A DNA stretch of 64,000 bases, from NCBI RefSeq assembly GCF_008271365.1, contig NZ_CP043430.1, forward strand, positions 744,001 to 808,000, given 5' to 3'. The stretch is from Microbacterium sp. 1S1 (GTDB lineage: Bacteria > Actinomycetota > Actinomycetes > Actinomycetales > Microbacteriaceae). The notes beneath the pieces were generated by a model that saw only the letters and a list, made by a program, of their open reading frames with translations, made no database searches and was not told where the DNA came from. Made by a program: the position numbers and the translations under genes. Positions 51,587 through 60,772 of the stretch are shown piece by piece (positions within the stretch are counted from its first letter, which is position 1; every line of letters starts with the position of its first letter).

Positions 51587-51611
51587 GGCCCTTCGACAAG
51601 CTCAGGGACCC
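51587..51611. repeat. Dispersed palindromic repeat (CTTCGACAAGCTCAGGGACC type)
   Basis: GGCCCTTCGACAAGCTCAGG and the next bases form an imperfect inverted repeat between ssb and rpsR. I recognise this sequence as one scattered through the intergenic DNA of many Microbacteriaceae and some proteobacterial genomes, where it is often read by chance as VPELVEG or LRQAQGP. Only one copy is seen here. Confidence 0.65.
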
Positions 51612-51629
51612 ACCCGTGAAGAAGTGTTT

Positions 51630-52130
51630 TCAGAAGGGGGTGTCGTCGCCGAAGCTGCCCGGAGTGCTCCAGGCGTCGGCGCTGGTCGAGGAACCGGGCG
51701 TGGACCACGGCTCCTCCGACACCTGCTGCTGCTGCGCGGGACGGGACTGACCCCCGCCGCCGCCCGAGGCCGCACGAGTGACCTGCGCGGTCGCGTACCG
51801 GAGCGAGGGGCCGATCTCGTCGACCTCCAGCTCGATCGCGGTGCGCTGGTTGCCCTCGCGGTCCTGGTACGAGCGCTGACGCAGGCGGCCCTGCGCGATC
51901 ACGCGCATGCCCTTGGTGAGCGAGCCCGCCACGTGCTCGGCGAACTCGCGCCACACCGACGCGCGGAGGAACAGCGCTTCGCCGTCCTTCCACTCGTTCG
52001 CGGCACGGTCGAAGTTGCGAGGCGTCGACGCGATGGTGAAGTTCGCCACCGGCAGCCCGTTCTGCGTGTAGCGCAGCTCGGGGTCGGCGGTGAGGTTGCC
52101 CACCACGGTGATGACGGTTTCGCCGGCCAT
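51630..52130 (-). CDS. ssb: Single-stranded DNA-binding protein
   Basis: A 166-residue SSB. The OB fold covers 1-115 ([38 protein letters not shown]), followed by a Gly/Gln/Ser-rich linker and the acidic partner-binding tip DDTPF. It coats single-stranded DNA and recruits repair and replication enzymes. It starts 4 nt after rpsF. Confidence 0.95.
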   Translation of the reverse strand: MAGETVITVVGNLTADPELRYTQNGLPVANFTIASTPRNFDRAANEWKDGEALFLRASVWREFAEHVAGSLTKGMRVIAQGRLRQRSYQDREGNQRTAIELEVDEIGPSLRYATAQVTRAASGGGGGQSRPAQQQQVSEEPWSTPGSSTSADAWSTPGSFGDDTPF

Positions 52131-52134
52131 GGGA

Positions 52135-52503
52135 TCAGGCCTTCGCAGCCTTGGCGGACTTGCGGGCAGCCTTCTCCTCGGCGCGCTTGGCCTCGGAAGC
52201 GATCATCGCCTGAGCCTCCTCGGCGCGGAGCACCTTGGTGCGCATGATCTGCTCGTTCAGCTTGAGCTGACGGTCGAGCTCCTGCGTGGCGGCGCTGGTC
52301 GCGGTGAAGTTGACGACGGCGTAGATGCCCTCGGTCTTCTTCTGGATCTCGTAGGCGAGACGGCGCTTGCCCCAGATGTCGACGTTCTCGATCGAGCCAC
52401 CATCGTTGGTGATGACCTTCAGGAACTTGTCGAGCGTCGGGGCGACCTGGCGCTCGTCGATCTCGGGGGTCAGAATGACCATGAGTTCGTACTGGTGCGT
52501 CAC
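52135..52503 (-). CDS. rpsF: 30S ribosomal protein bS6
   Basis: A 122-residue S6: [40 protein letters not shown] and [20 protein letters not shown]. The Ala/Lys-rich C-terminus is an actinobacterial extension. It starts with GTG at 52503 after GGAGGTGGGTAA and opens the rpsF-ssb-rpsR-rplI operon. Confidence 0.96.
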   Translation of the reverse strand: MTHQYELMVILTPEIDERQVAPTLDKFLKVITNDGGSIENVDIWGKRRLAYEIQKKTEGIYAVVNFTATSAATQELDRQLKLNEQIMRTKVLRAEEAQAMIASEAKRAEEKAARKSAKAAKA

Positions 52504-52623
52504 TTACCCACCTCCTTCGGACTAGAACGGCTCTCGGGACTTTCCCGGGAGCAGGAGGGTGTGTGCACGTGCCCGCCGTGGGCGCCCGAGTGGGGGCCGG
52601 AAGGCAGACAACCTCGACAGTCT
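52504..52623 (-). promoter_or_regulatory. Promoter and leader of the rpsF operon
   Basis: A -10-like TAGACT on the minus strand (52618-52623) is followed by a leader of about 110 nt with a hairpin, CTCCCGGGA-AAG-TCCCGAGAG (about 52531-52552). Leaders of this operon bind the S6-S18 complex in many bacteria; whether this one does cannot be read with certainty. Confidence 0.4.
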
Positions 52624-52728
52624 AGCGGAGATTCCTCGGAGCCGCCTCCCACGGATCGCGCCCGTCCTTGGCATGCTGGAGGGCGTGCCTGGTGACGGTC
52701 ATCGGCACGTGACCTGGAGGGGGGCGCC

Positions 52729-53433
52729 ATGCGCGTCAACAAGTGGGGGGTCGGCGTCGTACTCGCCGCCGCCGTCATGCTCACCGGATGTTCGGCGGGA
52801 GGGTCGGACAAGCCGGCCGAATCGAAGCCGAGCGGAGCTGCGTCGCAGGAGGCGGAAGCACCGTCCAGCGACTGCCCCGAGCTCGCCGACGGCGCCACGG
52901 TCGACGGCTCCGCGCTCGGCGCCTGCATCGCCGAGGCCATGACCGACACCGCCGGCTACGCCGCCAAGACCACCGTGATGGGCATGGAGTCCACCACGCG
53001 CTTCAACCCGTCGGAGAAGGCTCTCGAGTCGCTCTCCCCGATGGGCTCGATCGTGGCCATCGGTGACGACGTCTGGGTGAAGTCGCCGTCCAGCGACTGG
53101 CAGACCGCCGACCCGTCGTCGAGCGACCCGATCATCGCGGGCCTCAGCACCACCGCGAAGGACGTCACCGCCATGGATCCCGCCGCGACGGCGAAGGCCA
53201 TCACGGGCGAGTTCGCCGTGACCGGCACCGGCGAGCGTCTCGGCCAGAAGGTGTACCTCGTCAGTGGCACCGTCGAGCAGGCCGGCACCCCTGTCGACGT
53301 CGTCTTCGAGGTCACCGAGGACTACGTCAACCTCGCCTCGACCAGCTCCGCCACCGTCGAGGGACAGTCGGTCGACGTCGCGCTCGAGATCACCGAGTGG
53401 GACGTGAAGCAGGACATCGTCGCGCCGGTCTGA
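52729..53433 (+). CDS. LppX/LprG-like lipoprotein
   Basis: A 234-residue lipoprotein: signal peptide with lipobox VMLTGC (Cys21), a Ser/Glu-rich linker, and a beta-rich domain (ESTTRFNPSEKALESLSPMG, YVNLASTSSATVEGQSVDVA) of the kind seen in mycobacterial lipid carriers LppX/LprG; that assignment is tentative. GGAGGGGGG precedes the ATG. It stands alone, followed by a perfect bidirectional hairpin. Confidence 0.75.
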   Translation: MRVNKWGVGVVLAAAVMLTGCSAGGSDKPAESKPSGAASQEAEAPSSDCPELADGATVDGSALGACIAEAMTDTAGYAAKTTVMGMESTTRFNPSEKALESLSPMGSIVAIGDDVWVKSPSSDWQTADPSSSDPIIAGLSTTAKDVTAMDPAATAKAITGEFAVTGTGERLGQKVYLVSGTVEQAGTPVDVVFEVTEDYVNLASTSSATVEGQSVDVALEITEWDVKQDIVAPV

Positions 53434-53447
53434 TCGGACGAGACTCG

Positions 53448-53479
53448 CGAAGGGCCGGAGCGCACGCTCCGGCCCTTCG
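53448..53479. terminator. Perfect bidirectional terminator hairpin
   Basis: CGAAGGGCCGGAGCG (53448-53462) and its exact complement (53465-53479) enclose 2 nt (effective loop larger). It lies between the convergent stops at 53433 and 53493 and serves both the lipoprotein gene and the importer operon. Confidence 0.8.
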
Positions 53480-53492
53480 TCGTCTCCGTCCG

Positions 53493-54332
53493 TCAGTAGG
53501 CGACGGGAGGCACCTCGGCCCAGACGATGCGGTCCTCGGCGGAGGGGGCATCGGGAATGCGGCCCGTGCCGTCCGGCTCCGGGATCGCGGCGAGCAGCGC
53601 CTGCGTGTAGGGGTGTCGTGGCGTCGCCCACAGCTCAGCGGTCGGACCGGATTCGAGCACTCGCCCGCCGAACATGACGAACGTGCGATCGGCGATACGA
53701 CGCACGACCGCGAGATCGTGGGAGATGAAGAGCATCCCCGCGCCGGACTCGGCCACGAGGTCGCGCATGAGCCCGGCGACACTCGTCTGGGTGGACGCGT
53801 CGAGCGCGGAGATCGGCTCGTCGGCCACGAGCAGCGAGGGCCGTGCGGCGAGTGCCCGCGCGATCGCGATGCGCTGCTTCTGACCGCCCGAGAACTGATG
53901 CGGGAAGCGACTGCGCACCTCGGCGGGCAGTCCGACCCGCTCCAGCCATTCCTCCACGGTGGAGCCGGCGGCACCGCGCGCGCGGGCGGTCGCGATGCCG
54001 TCGGAGATCTGGTCGCCGATCCGCCGTCGCGGGTTCAGCGAGGTCGCCGGGTCCTGGAAGACCATCTGGATGCCGGTGAGCGCCGTGTCACGACGACGGA
54101 TCCCCAGCGGCGCGACGGGGGCGCCGCGGAACGATACGGTCCCGGCGGCCGTCTTCTCGATGCCGACGACGGCGCGAGCCAGGCTCGACTTGCCGCTGCC
54201 GGACTCACCCACGAGGGCGACGGTCTCCCCCGCCGCGACGCTCAGCGAGACGCCGTTCACCGCGATCACGGGCGGGTTGCCGGGATACCGCACCACCACC
54301 TCGCGCGCGTCGAGGACGCTGACCTCACTCAT
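53493..54332 (-). CDS. Opp/Dpp-type ABC transporter ATPase (OppF-like)
   Basis: A 279-residue ATPase with Walker A GESGSGKSS near 39-47, FSGGQKQRIAIARAL as signature and LLVADEPISALD as Walker B. The tail ATPRHPYTQALLAAIPEPDG is typical of peptide-class ATPases. Last gene of the second importer operon; overlaps the other ATPase gene by 8 nt. Confidence 0.9.
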   Translation of the reverse strand: MSEVSVLDAREVVVRYPGNPPVIAVNGVSLSVAAGETVALVGESGSGKSSLARAVVGIEKTAAGTVSFRGAPVAPLGIRRRDTALTGIQMVFQDPATSLNPRRRIGDQISDGIATARARGAAGSTVEEWLERVGLPAEVRSRFPHQFSGGQKQRIAIARALAARPSLLVADEPISALDASTQTSVAGLMRDLVAESGAGMLFISHDLAVVRRIADRTFVMFGGRVLESGPTAELWATPRHPYTQALLAAIPEPDGTGRIPDAPSAEDRIVWAEVPPVAY

Positions 54333-55140
54333 CCGCGGCCTCCTCGGGGCTCTCCTCGATGCGCGACCCCGGCAGGGCCGCGAGCAGCATACGGGTGTAC
54401 TCGTGCTGCGGGGCGCGGAAGAGCGTCTCCCGATCGGCGAGCTCGACGATGCGACCGTCCTTCATGACGGCCACCGTGTCGGCGATCGCGCTCATGACGC
54501 CCAGGTCGTGGGTGACGAGCAGCACGGCGAGATTCCGCTCGATCGCCAGGTCGCGCAGCAGCTTCAGGATGCCGGCCTGAACCGTCACGTCGAGCGCGGT
54601 CGTCGGCTCGTCCGCGAGCAGGACCTCCGGGTCGCAGGCGAGGGCGCACGCGATCGCGATGCGCTGCCGCTGTCCGCCGGAGAACTGATGGGGATACCGC
54701 TTCAGGGCCTCGGCCGGGTTCGGCACCTGCACGGTCTCGAGCAGCTCCACCGCCCGCGCGCGCGCAGCAGCTCCCTTGAGTCCGAGGTGCACGCGCATGT
54801 GGTCGGTGAGCTGACGGCCGACCGGCAGCTGCGGGTGCAGCGAGGCCGACGGGTCCTGGAAGACCATCGCGATGCGCTTCCCGCGGATGCGGTTGAGCCC
54901 CCGGCGGTTACGACCGACGAGCTCCTCCCCCGCGAGCAGGATCGAGCCGCCGGTCTTCGCCTGTCGCGGCAGCAGGCCGAGCACGGCGAGGGAGGTGAGT
55001 GTCTTGCCGGAGCCGGACTCGCCCGCGAGGCCATGGATGCGCCCCGGTTCGAGTTCCAGGGAGACGCCCTTGACGAGCGGACGGCCGATGTCGATCGTGA
55101 GGTCGCGGATGCTGAGCGTCGCCGTGCTCTGCGCGGTCAT
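54325..55140 (-). CDS. Opp/Dpp-type ABC transporter ATPase (OppD-like)
   Basis: A 271-residue ATPase: Walker A GESGSGKTL, MVFQDPSASLHPQLPVGRQL, signature FSGGQRQRIAIACAL and Walker B LLADEPTTALD. The frame runs upstream into the permease gene, but the start at 55140 (MTAQSTATLSIRDL) overlaps the permease stop by 4 nt in the usual way. Works with OppF and the two permeases. Confidence 0.9.
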   Translation of the reverse strand: MTAQSTATLSIRDLTIDIGRPLVKGVSLELEPGRIHGLAGESGSGKTLTSLAVLGLLPRQAKTGGSILLAGEELVGRNRRGLNRIRGKRIAMVFQDPSASLHPQLPVGRQLTDHMRVHLGLKGAAARARAVELLETVQVPNPAEALKRYPHQFSGGQRQRIAIACALACDPEVLLADEPTTALDVTVQAGILKLLRDLAIERNLAVLLVTHDLGVMSAIADTVAVMKDGRIVELADRETLFRAPQHEYTRMLLAALPGSRIEESPEEAADE

Positions 55141-56048
55141 GCGGGCACCCCCGTCGCGGAGGCCGTGTGCTCGGCCTGCTTCTCGTGTGTGATCTCCGCG
55201 GTCGGGTCGAGCACGTCGCGCATCGCATCGCCGAGGAAGTTGAACGCGAGCACCACGGTGAGGATCGCGAGCCCCGGGAAGACCCCGAGCCACCAGGCGT
55301 CGAAGTTCTGCATCGCCCCGGAGATCATCGACCCCCACTCGGCCGTCGGCGGCTGGGCTCCGAGACCGAGGAAGGAGAGGCCGGAGAGCAGGAGGATGGC
55401 CGCACCGATGTCGAGCGTCGCGAGCACGAGCACGGGGCCGGCGATGTTCGGGAGGATGTCGACGAAGAGGGTGCGCAGCGGCGAGTGGCCGAGAAGGCGA
55501 CCGGCGATCACGTAGTTCTGTCCGCGGAGGCCGAGCACGATGCTGCGGGTGACGCGGGCGTACTGGGGCCATGAGACCACGATCGCGGCGATGACCGCGT
55601 TGAACAGGGAGGGGCCGAGCGACGCGGCGACCACCATGGCCAGGATCACGGTCGGGAAGGCCATGAACAGGTCGGTGATGCGCATGAGGGTCTCATCGAC
55701 CGCGCGACCGAAGTAGCCGGCGACCGCACCGACGAGCGTCCCGATGATCATGGCGGCGATCACCAGCATGAGCGCCAGCGGGAGGCTCACCGTGGCACCC
55801 GTCATCAGCCGGGAGAAGATGTCGCGACCGTTGCCGTCCGTACCGAGGATCGTGTCGATGCCCGGTGCCTGCAGTCGAGGCAGGACCTGAGCGTTCGGCG
55901 GGTACGGCACCCACCACTGCGCGGTGAAGGCGACGATGATCCACGCACCGGCGATGACCGTGCCGATGATGCCGAGCGGGGTGCGCCAGGCACGCGGCCA
56001 GCGGAAGCGGAAGCGGCCGGCGGGGGTCGCTGCGGCGATGCGGCTCAT
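55137..56048 (-). CDS. Opp/Dpp-type ABC permease (OppC-like)
   Basis: A 303-residue permease with an extended N-terminal region and six helices: ARFRWPRAWRTP-like start, TILGTDGNGRDIFSRLMTGA after helix 1, and the coupling loop LRGQNYVIAGRLLGHSP. Its start overlaps the OppB stop (4 nt). Together they form the channel. Confidence 0.9.
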   Translation of the reverse strand: MSRIAAATPAGRFRFRWPRAWRTPLGIIGTVIAGAWIIVAFTAQWWVPYPPNAQVLPRLQAPGIDTILGTDGNGRDIFSRLMTGATVSLPLALMLVIAAMIIGTLVGAVAGYFGRAVDETLMRITDLFMAFPTVILAMVVAASLGPSLFNAVIAAIVVSWPQYARVTRSIVLGLRGQNYVIAGRLLGHSPLRTLFVDILPNIAGPVLVLATLDIGAAILLLSGLSFLGLGAQPPTAEWGSMISGAMQNFDAWWLGVFPGLAILTVVLAFNFLGDAMRDVLDPTAEITHEKQAEHTASATGVPA

Positions 56049-57106
56049 GCGATCCTCACTCTCGGGTCGAGCACGCCGTAGAGCAGGTCCACGATGAAGT
56101 TGATGAGGAGGTAGATGACGCCGACGACGAGGCCCACGCCCATGATGCCGGGCAGGTCGAGGTTCGCGGCGGAGTTGTAGGCGTACGTCCCCAGCCCCGG
56201 CCAGGCGAACACCGACTCCACGAGCACGGTCCCGGAGAGCAGGGCGCCGAACGCGACACCGACGACCGTGAGGATCGGGAGCGAGGCTCCCCGGAGCACG
56301 TAGTCGAGGATGACGCGCATCGCCGGCAGACCCTTGGCCCTGGCCGCCCGCACGTAGTCGCTGCCGAGGACCTCGAGCACCGAGGTGCGGATGAAGCGGG
56401 TCAGGAGGCCGATGGTCACGAGTGAGAGCACCATGACCGGCAGCGCGAGATGCGCGAGAGCGTCGAAGAAGCCGACAGCGTCGCCGTTCAGCAGGTAGTC
56501 GACCGTGTAGAGCCCGGTCACGCGCGGCGGCGGGGTGATCGACGGCGAGATGCGCCCGGAGCCCGGTGCGATGCGCAGCTCCAGGAAGAAGACGTAGAAG
56601 CTGACAAGCGCGAGCCAGAAGGTCGGGACGCTGAGTCCGACGAGGGTGACGACGCGGATGACCTGGTCGGTCACGAGGCCGCGGCGGTAGGCGGCGAGGG
56701 TGCCGAGCACGATGCTGACCGCGAGGCTGACGATGATCGCGCCGATCGCGATCTCGATCGTGGCGGGCACCGCGGTGGCGAGGTCGCTGGTGACCGGGCG
56801 TCCGGTCACCAGCGACGTGCCGAGGTCCCCGCGGAGCAGGTTCCCCATATAGATGAAGTACTGGACGAACAGCGGCTGGTCGAGTCCGTTCGCCTTGATG
56901 AACGCCTCGCGCGTCGCCGGGTTCTGCGACGCGCCCTCACCGAGCGCGGCCGAGACCGGGTCTCCCGGCACCAGGTTGGTGAGCGCGAACGTGACGATGG
57001 TCACGCCCACCAACAGGAGCAGGGAGGTCCCGGCTCGCCGCAGCAGGTACCCGACGAGAGGCGAGCGGCGCCGCTGCGCCTGCCTCTGCACGGCCACTGT
57101 CGTCAT
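56045..57106 (-). CDS. Opp/Dpp-type ABC permease (OppB-like)
   Basis: A 353-residue permease: VGYLLRRAGTSLLLLVGVTI and TNLVPGDPVSAALGEGA are the family N-terminus, RFIRTSVLEVLGSDYVRAAR the coupling loop. The large periplasmic loop between helices 1 and 2 is normal for this class. It follows the binding-protein gene by 10 nt. Confidence 0.9.
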   Translation of the reverse strand: MTTVAVQRQAQRRRSPLVGYLLRRAGTSLLLLVGVTIVTFALTNLVPGDPVSAALGEGASQNPATREAFIKANGLDQPLFVQYFIYMGNLLRGDLGTSLVTGRPVTSDLATAVPATIEIAIGAIIVSLAVSIVLGTLAAYRRGLVTDQVIRVVTLVGLSVPTFWLALVSFYVFFLELRIAPGSGRISPSITPPPRVTGLYTVDYLLNGDAVGFFDALAHLALPVMVLSLVTIGLLTRFIRTSVLEVLGSDYVRAARAKGLPAMRVILDYVLRGASLPILTVVGVAFGALLSGTVLVESVFAWPGLGTYAYNSAANLDLPGIMGVGLVVGVIYLLINFIVDLLYGVLDPRVRIA

Positions 57107-57116
57107 GATGGTCCGC

Positions 57117-58700
57117 TCAGCCGGCCGGCTGGATCTCGGCGATGTCCATCTCCCACACGGAGTTGTAGACGGCGCCGGCCACGCTGGACGCGGAGGAGAT
57201 GTTGCGACCGGGGACGATCAGCGGCACGAACGGACCCTCGGCCTGCATGGCCTCGGCGAACTCCGTGAACGCCTCGGTGCGCTGCTCGGCGTCGGTGGCT
57301 GCGGCCGCACCGGCGGCGATGCCCGCGATCTCCGGGTTGGCCTCGGCCGCCCAGCCGGCGCGGAGGCCGACCTTCAGACCGGGAGCGAAGGGGAGGAAGT
57401 TCGCCGAGTCGGCGTAGTCCGGGCCCCAGAACCACAGGCCGAAGCCCTCGGTGCCGTTGACGTATGCGTCGAGCTCGGTCGCGAACGGGGCCGGAGCCAG
57501 TTCGACGGCGATGCCCGCGTCCTCCAGCTGAGCCTGGATGCGCTCCGCGAGCGGTGTGAACTCCACGCCACCGACGGGGTAGTCGTTCGGGAACTGCAGC
57601 TTGAGGGTCTGACCGGAGTACCCGGCCTCCTCCAGCGCGGCCTTCGCCTTGTCGAGATCCTGCTCCACACCGCTGTCGAGGGCGCCCTCGAAGCCGGGCG
57701 GGATGACGCCGGTCGCCTGGACCGCGCCCGCACCCGCGAGCTCGAGCAGCGCGTCGTAGTCGAGGGCGTACCGGATGGCCTCCGCGATCTTCACGTTCGC
57801 GAGGTCACCGCCGGCCGCTCCCTGGTTCAGCAGCAGGAAGATCGTCTGGCCGGAAGGGACGGAGTCGACCGTGATGTCGTCGCCGAGACCCGCGACCTGG
57901 TCGCCGTTGAGGTCCATCGCGACCATGGAGTCGCCGCCCTTGAGGTTGGCGAGCTGGGTCGCGCTCTCCGAGACGTTGCGCACGACGACACGGCTGTAGG
58001 CCGACTCCTCGTCGCCGTTGTACTCGTCGTTGCGCGTGAGGACGACCTGCGAGCTGAGGTCGAGGGTGTCCAGCACGAACGGTCCGGAACCGGCGGACTC
58101 GCCGTCGAGGAAGCCCTGGGCGCTGTCGGTGCCGTCGGTGGTGCCGCCGTTCTCCATGACGACGTCCGCGTTGACGATGCCGAGCGCCGGGTTCGCGAGG
58201 ATCGCCGGGAGCTGCAGCAGCGGGGTCTCCGAGGTGAAGCGGATGGTCTTGTCGTCGACCTCCTCGATCGTCAGGCCGCCGAGCAGGAAGTTGGGCTTCG
58301 CGTCTGCCATGCCCTGGATGCGCTGCAGGGAGAAGACGACGTCCTTCGCCTCGATGGGCGAGCCGTCGGAGAACACGCGGTCGCCTTCGAGCGTGAACGT
58401 GAACTCGGTCGCCTCGTCGTTCTGCTCCCACGAGGCGAGGCCCGGGACCGGGGTCGAGACGTCGGAGCCCTCGAAGTCGACGAGGGTCTCGTACAGCGCC
58501 TTCGCGATCATGTTGCCGGTCGGGTCGTACGTGTGACCGGGGTCCGTGGTCTCGATCGAGAATGCGGTGTCGATGACCAGGGAGTCGGAGCCCTGGGACG
58601 ACTCGGAGTTGTTCGCCGAGTTCCCTCCCGAGCAACCTGCGAGCGCCAGGAGCGCGACGGCTCCGAGCGCGATGACCGGCGTGATACGGCGTGACGACAT
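57117..58700 (-). CDS. ABC transporter substrate-binding lipoprotein (family 5)
   Basis: A 527-residue SBP_bac_5 protein with signal peptide and lipobox LALAGC (Cys22 or so), then FSIETTDPGHTYDPTGNMIA at the start of the mature domain, FSDGSPIEAKDVVFSLQRIQ and KIAEAIRYALDYDALLELAG. GGAGG precedes the ATG by 5 nt. First gene of the operon. The divergent AsnC-type regulator suggests that amino acids or peptides are the ligand. Confidence 0.9.
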   Translation of the reverse strand: MSSRRITPVIALGAVALLALAGCSGGNSANNSESSQGSDSLVIDTAFSIETTDPGHTYDPTGNMIAKALYETLVDFEGSDVSTPVPGLASWEQNDEATEFTFTLEGDRVFSDGSPIEAKDVVFSLQRIQGMADAKPNFLLGGLTIEEVDDKTIRFTSETPLLQLPAILANPALGIVNADVVMENGGTTDGTDSAQGFLDGESAGSGPFVLDTLDLSSQVVLTRNDEYNGDEESAYSRVVVRNVSESATQLANLKGGDSMVAMDLNGDQVAGLGDDITVDSVPSGQTIFLLLNQGAAGGDLANVKIAEAIRYALDYDALLELAGAGAVQATGVIPPGFEGALDSGVEQDLDKAKAALEEAGYSGQTLKLQFPNDYPVGGVEFTPLAERIQAQLEDAGIAVELAPAPFATELDAYVNGTEGFGLWFWGPDYADSANFLPFAPGLKVGLRAGWAAEANPEIAGIAAGAAAATDAEQRTEAFTEFAEAMQAEGPFVPLIVPGRNISSASSVAGAVYNSVWEMDIAEIQPAG

Positions 58701-58769
58701 CAGGGCCTCCAAGGGCGAGGAGTACATTCGGGTCCGGTCGCCACCGATGTGGACGACCGGGGATCAGAT

Positions 58770-58784
58770 TCGCATCATATGCGA
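58770..58784. promoter_or_regulatory. Palindrome between the importer operon and the AsnC gene
   Basis: TCGCAT-CAT-ATGCGA, a perfect 6-bp-arm palindrome, lies in the 151-nt divergent region, 70 nt from the binding-protein ATG and 68 nt from the regulator ATG. It is the best candidate binding site for the AsnC-type regulator. Confidence 0.55.
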
Positions 58785-58851
58785 CGATGTGTCCAGCAAG
58801 TGCGCGTCACACCGGCACGCATTGTCGAGAACCTCGGATGTGAGGAGCAAT

Positions 58852-59439
58852 ATGTCCAGCAAGGACGCGGATCCGTCGAAGCAATCTGGACGAAGTGCTG
58901 CCCCTTTGGATGAGACGGCGTACAGAATCCTCGACGTGCTGCGCGATAACGGTCGCGTCTCGATCGCCGCCCTCGCCGAGAAGGTCGGCATCTCGCGGGC
59001 CAGTGCCTACACGCGGGTGGAGTCGCTCGTGCACGACGGCGTCATCACCGGGTTCAGCGCGCGGGTGGATCAGGCCAAGGCCGGGCTCTCGATCGGGGCG
59101 CTCGTCTTCGTGACCGTCATGCCGCAGGCCTGGGCGTCGTTCCGCGAGCGAATCATCGAGATGCCGGACGTGGAGTGGTGCGCGATCACGACCGGGGAGC
59201 ACGACGCGATGCTGCTCATCCGTGCCGTCGACGTGAGCGGCGTGCACGAGTTCTCGACGGGGGTCATCGCGCAGCTCCCCGAGGTGCGCACCGTGGTCAG
59301 CGTCGTCGTTCTCGACGAGGTCATCCGCCGGCCGTACCTGTTGCCGGGGGACCTGCCGGAGCGGCAGACCGAGGTCCCGCTCGGGATGACCCGGTGGACA
59401 CCGGCGTCGCCCGGCCGGGACGCGCTGCCGCCACGCTGA
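58852..59439 (+). CDS. Lrp/AsnC-family regulator
   Basis: A 195-residue regulator: HTH at about 18-65 (AYRILDVLRDNGRVSIAALA, GISRASAYTRVESL) and a RAM domain (GVHEFSTGVIAQLPEVRTVV). The C-terminal extension after about 165 is Pro-rich. The ATG at 58852 follows GAGGAG by 5 nt; longer frames lie in the promoter. Divergent from the importer operon and probably its regulator. Confidence 0.88.
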   Translation: MSSKDADPSKQSGRSAAPLDETAYRILDVLRDNGRVSIAALAEKVGISRASAYTRVESLVHDGVITGFSARVDQAKAGLSIGALVFVTVMPQAWASFRERIIEMPDVEWCAITTGEHDAMLLIRAVDVSGVHEFSTGVIAQLPEVRTVVSVVVLDEVIRRPYLLPGDLPERQTEVPLGMTRWTPASPGRDALPPR

Positions 59440-59441
59440 GG

Positions 59442-59801
59442 TCAGGCGGCCGGAATCTCCTCGACGACGCTCAGCTGCGGGAGGCCGTGCATCTCGTAGT
59501 GCTCCACCAGGCGGATGCGGCCGTCATCGGTGAGCTCCAGTTCGCTCTCGCCGTCGCCGGTGACGACGGTGCCGTCGGCCTTGAGCACGTGGACGAACGA
59601 GACCCAGATTGTGTCGCCGGTCCGCGTGCCAACGAACTTGCCGAAGGTGACCGTGTCGCCCTCGTAGCCGCCCCAGATCGCGCCGTCCTTCTCGAAGTAC
59701 TCGAAGACGCTGGGGGCGTCGGGGTCGACGGCGGACGTCGTGGACGAGACCATGCGGAAGCGTCGGCCGTCGAGGGAGGGGAGGGCGGCGGTGGCAGTCA
59801 C
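59442..59801 (-). CDS. Small beta-rich protein, lipocalin-like
   Basis: A 119-residue protein without signal peptide: LDGRRFRMVSSTTSAVDPDA, FEYFEKDGAIWGGYEGDTVT and LVEHYEMHGLPQL. The alternating strand pattern suggests a small lipocalin or FABP-like barrel; relatives are sometimes labelled N-acetylglutamate synthase without basis. GTG start at 59801. It is convergent with the AsnC gene (2 nt between stops). Function unknown. Confidence 0.7.
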   Translation of the reverse strand: MTATAALPSLDGRRFRMVSSTTSAVDPDAPSVFEYFEKDGAIWGGYEGDTVTFGKFVGTRTGDTIWVSFVHVLKADGTVVTGDGESELELTDDGRIRLVEHYEMHGLPQLSVVEEIPAA

Positions 59802-59866
59802 CCCTCGATTATGGGGGATCGGCGGGCACGCCTGGCGTCGTCGGACGCGGCCGGTACCGTGGTCGC

Positions 59867-60772
59867 ATGGAGTGGATCGCAGACCCCGGCGTCGGCGCGT
59901 GGCTGCGCGAGACCCTCGACGACGACCTCAGCAGCATGCACGCGGTCGTCCCCCGTGGCTTCCCTGCGTACGCCCGCGTGTTCCATCCCGCCGCGGTGCG
60001 GGACAGTCCCACGGCGACCGAACCCGACGTGCGTGTCACGTGGGCGGAGACCGCCGCCGCCTTCGGCACGACGATGCACGCAGAGGCGCAGTGGCACCGG
60101 ATCGTGCGCACTCCCGTCGACGCCGACTGGCGGACCCGCATCGCTCCGGACGGCCGCACGTTCACGGCGCCGATGGAGGGCGCACTCGACAGCGATCTCG
60201 TGGCGGTCCTCGCCGGGCACCTCGCCGCCCACACCGCGACGCCGGACGACGGGGTCGTCGCGCTCTGGGAGGGGTTCGGCGGTCTGGTCGGCTTCTTCGG
60301 AGACGGGCCGTCCCGAGCCTTCCTCACGTTCAGCGCCGACCCGGACCATCAGGCGATGCTCGACCGCAGCATCCACGACCCGTTCAACAACGCCTTCCGG
60401 AAGCCGACCTGGCAGGACGGCATCCTTTCGCGGGAGATCTCCGAGGGGCCGCGGCTGCGCCTCCCCGGCCGCGACTACGTGCTGTTCTCCGGCGGCGCCC
60501 GGGATCTCGTCGATCCGGAGTGGATCCTGGCCGTACCGTGGCGCGACCGGGTCGGCGAGGAGCACGGCTTCCCGCCCGCCGCGCAGAGCCCGAACATCCT
60601 GTGGCCGACGGATCGCGCGTGGGTGATGGTGTCGGAGGTCGATTACGACTCCACGATCGTCGCCGGCTCGCCCGACCTGATCCGCGCGATCTGCACGGAC
60701 GCGCGGCTGGAGGCGAAGGCTCTACGCGCGGGCGCCGACCTCACGTGGGACGCCGACGAGGTCAACCGATGA
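59867..60772 (+). CDS. Conserved hypothetical protein (301 aa)
   Basis: A 301-residue soluble protein rich in Trp and Asp: WLRETLDDDLSSMHAVVPRG, VALWEGFGGLVGFFGDGPSR, DPFNNAFRKPTWQDGILSRE and VSEVDYDSTIVAGSPDLIRA. The last segment ends like proteins that load a residue type before a membrane gene. No family recognised. Its stop overlaps the start of the next gene (ATGA), so the two act as a pair. Confidence 0.75.
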   Translation: MEWIADPGVGAWLRETLDDDLSSMHAVVPRGFPAYARVFHPAAVRDSPTATEPDVRVTWAETAAAFGTTMHAEAQWHRIVRTPVDADWRTRIAPDGRTFTAPMEGALDSDLVAVLAGHLAAHTATPDDGVVALWEGFGGLVGFFGDGPSRAFLTFSADPDHQAMLDRSIHDPFNNAFRKPTWQDGILSREISEGPRLRLPGRDYVLFSGGARDLVDPEWILAVPWRDRVGEEHGFPPAAQSPNILWPTDRAWVMVSEVDYDSTIVAGSPDLIRAICTDARLEAKALRAGADLTWDADEVNR

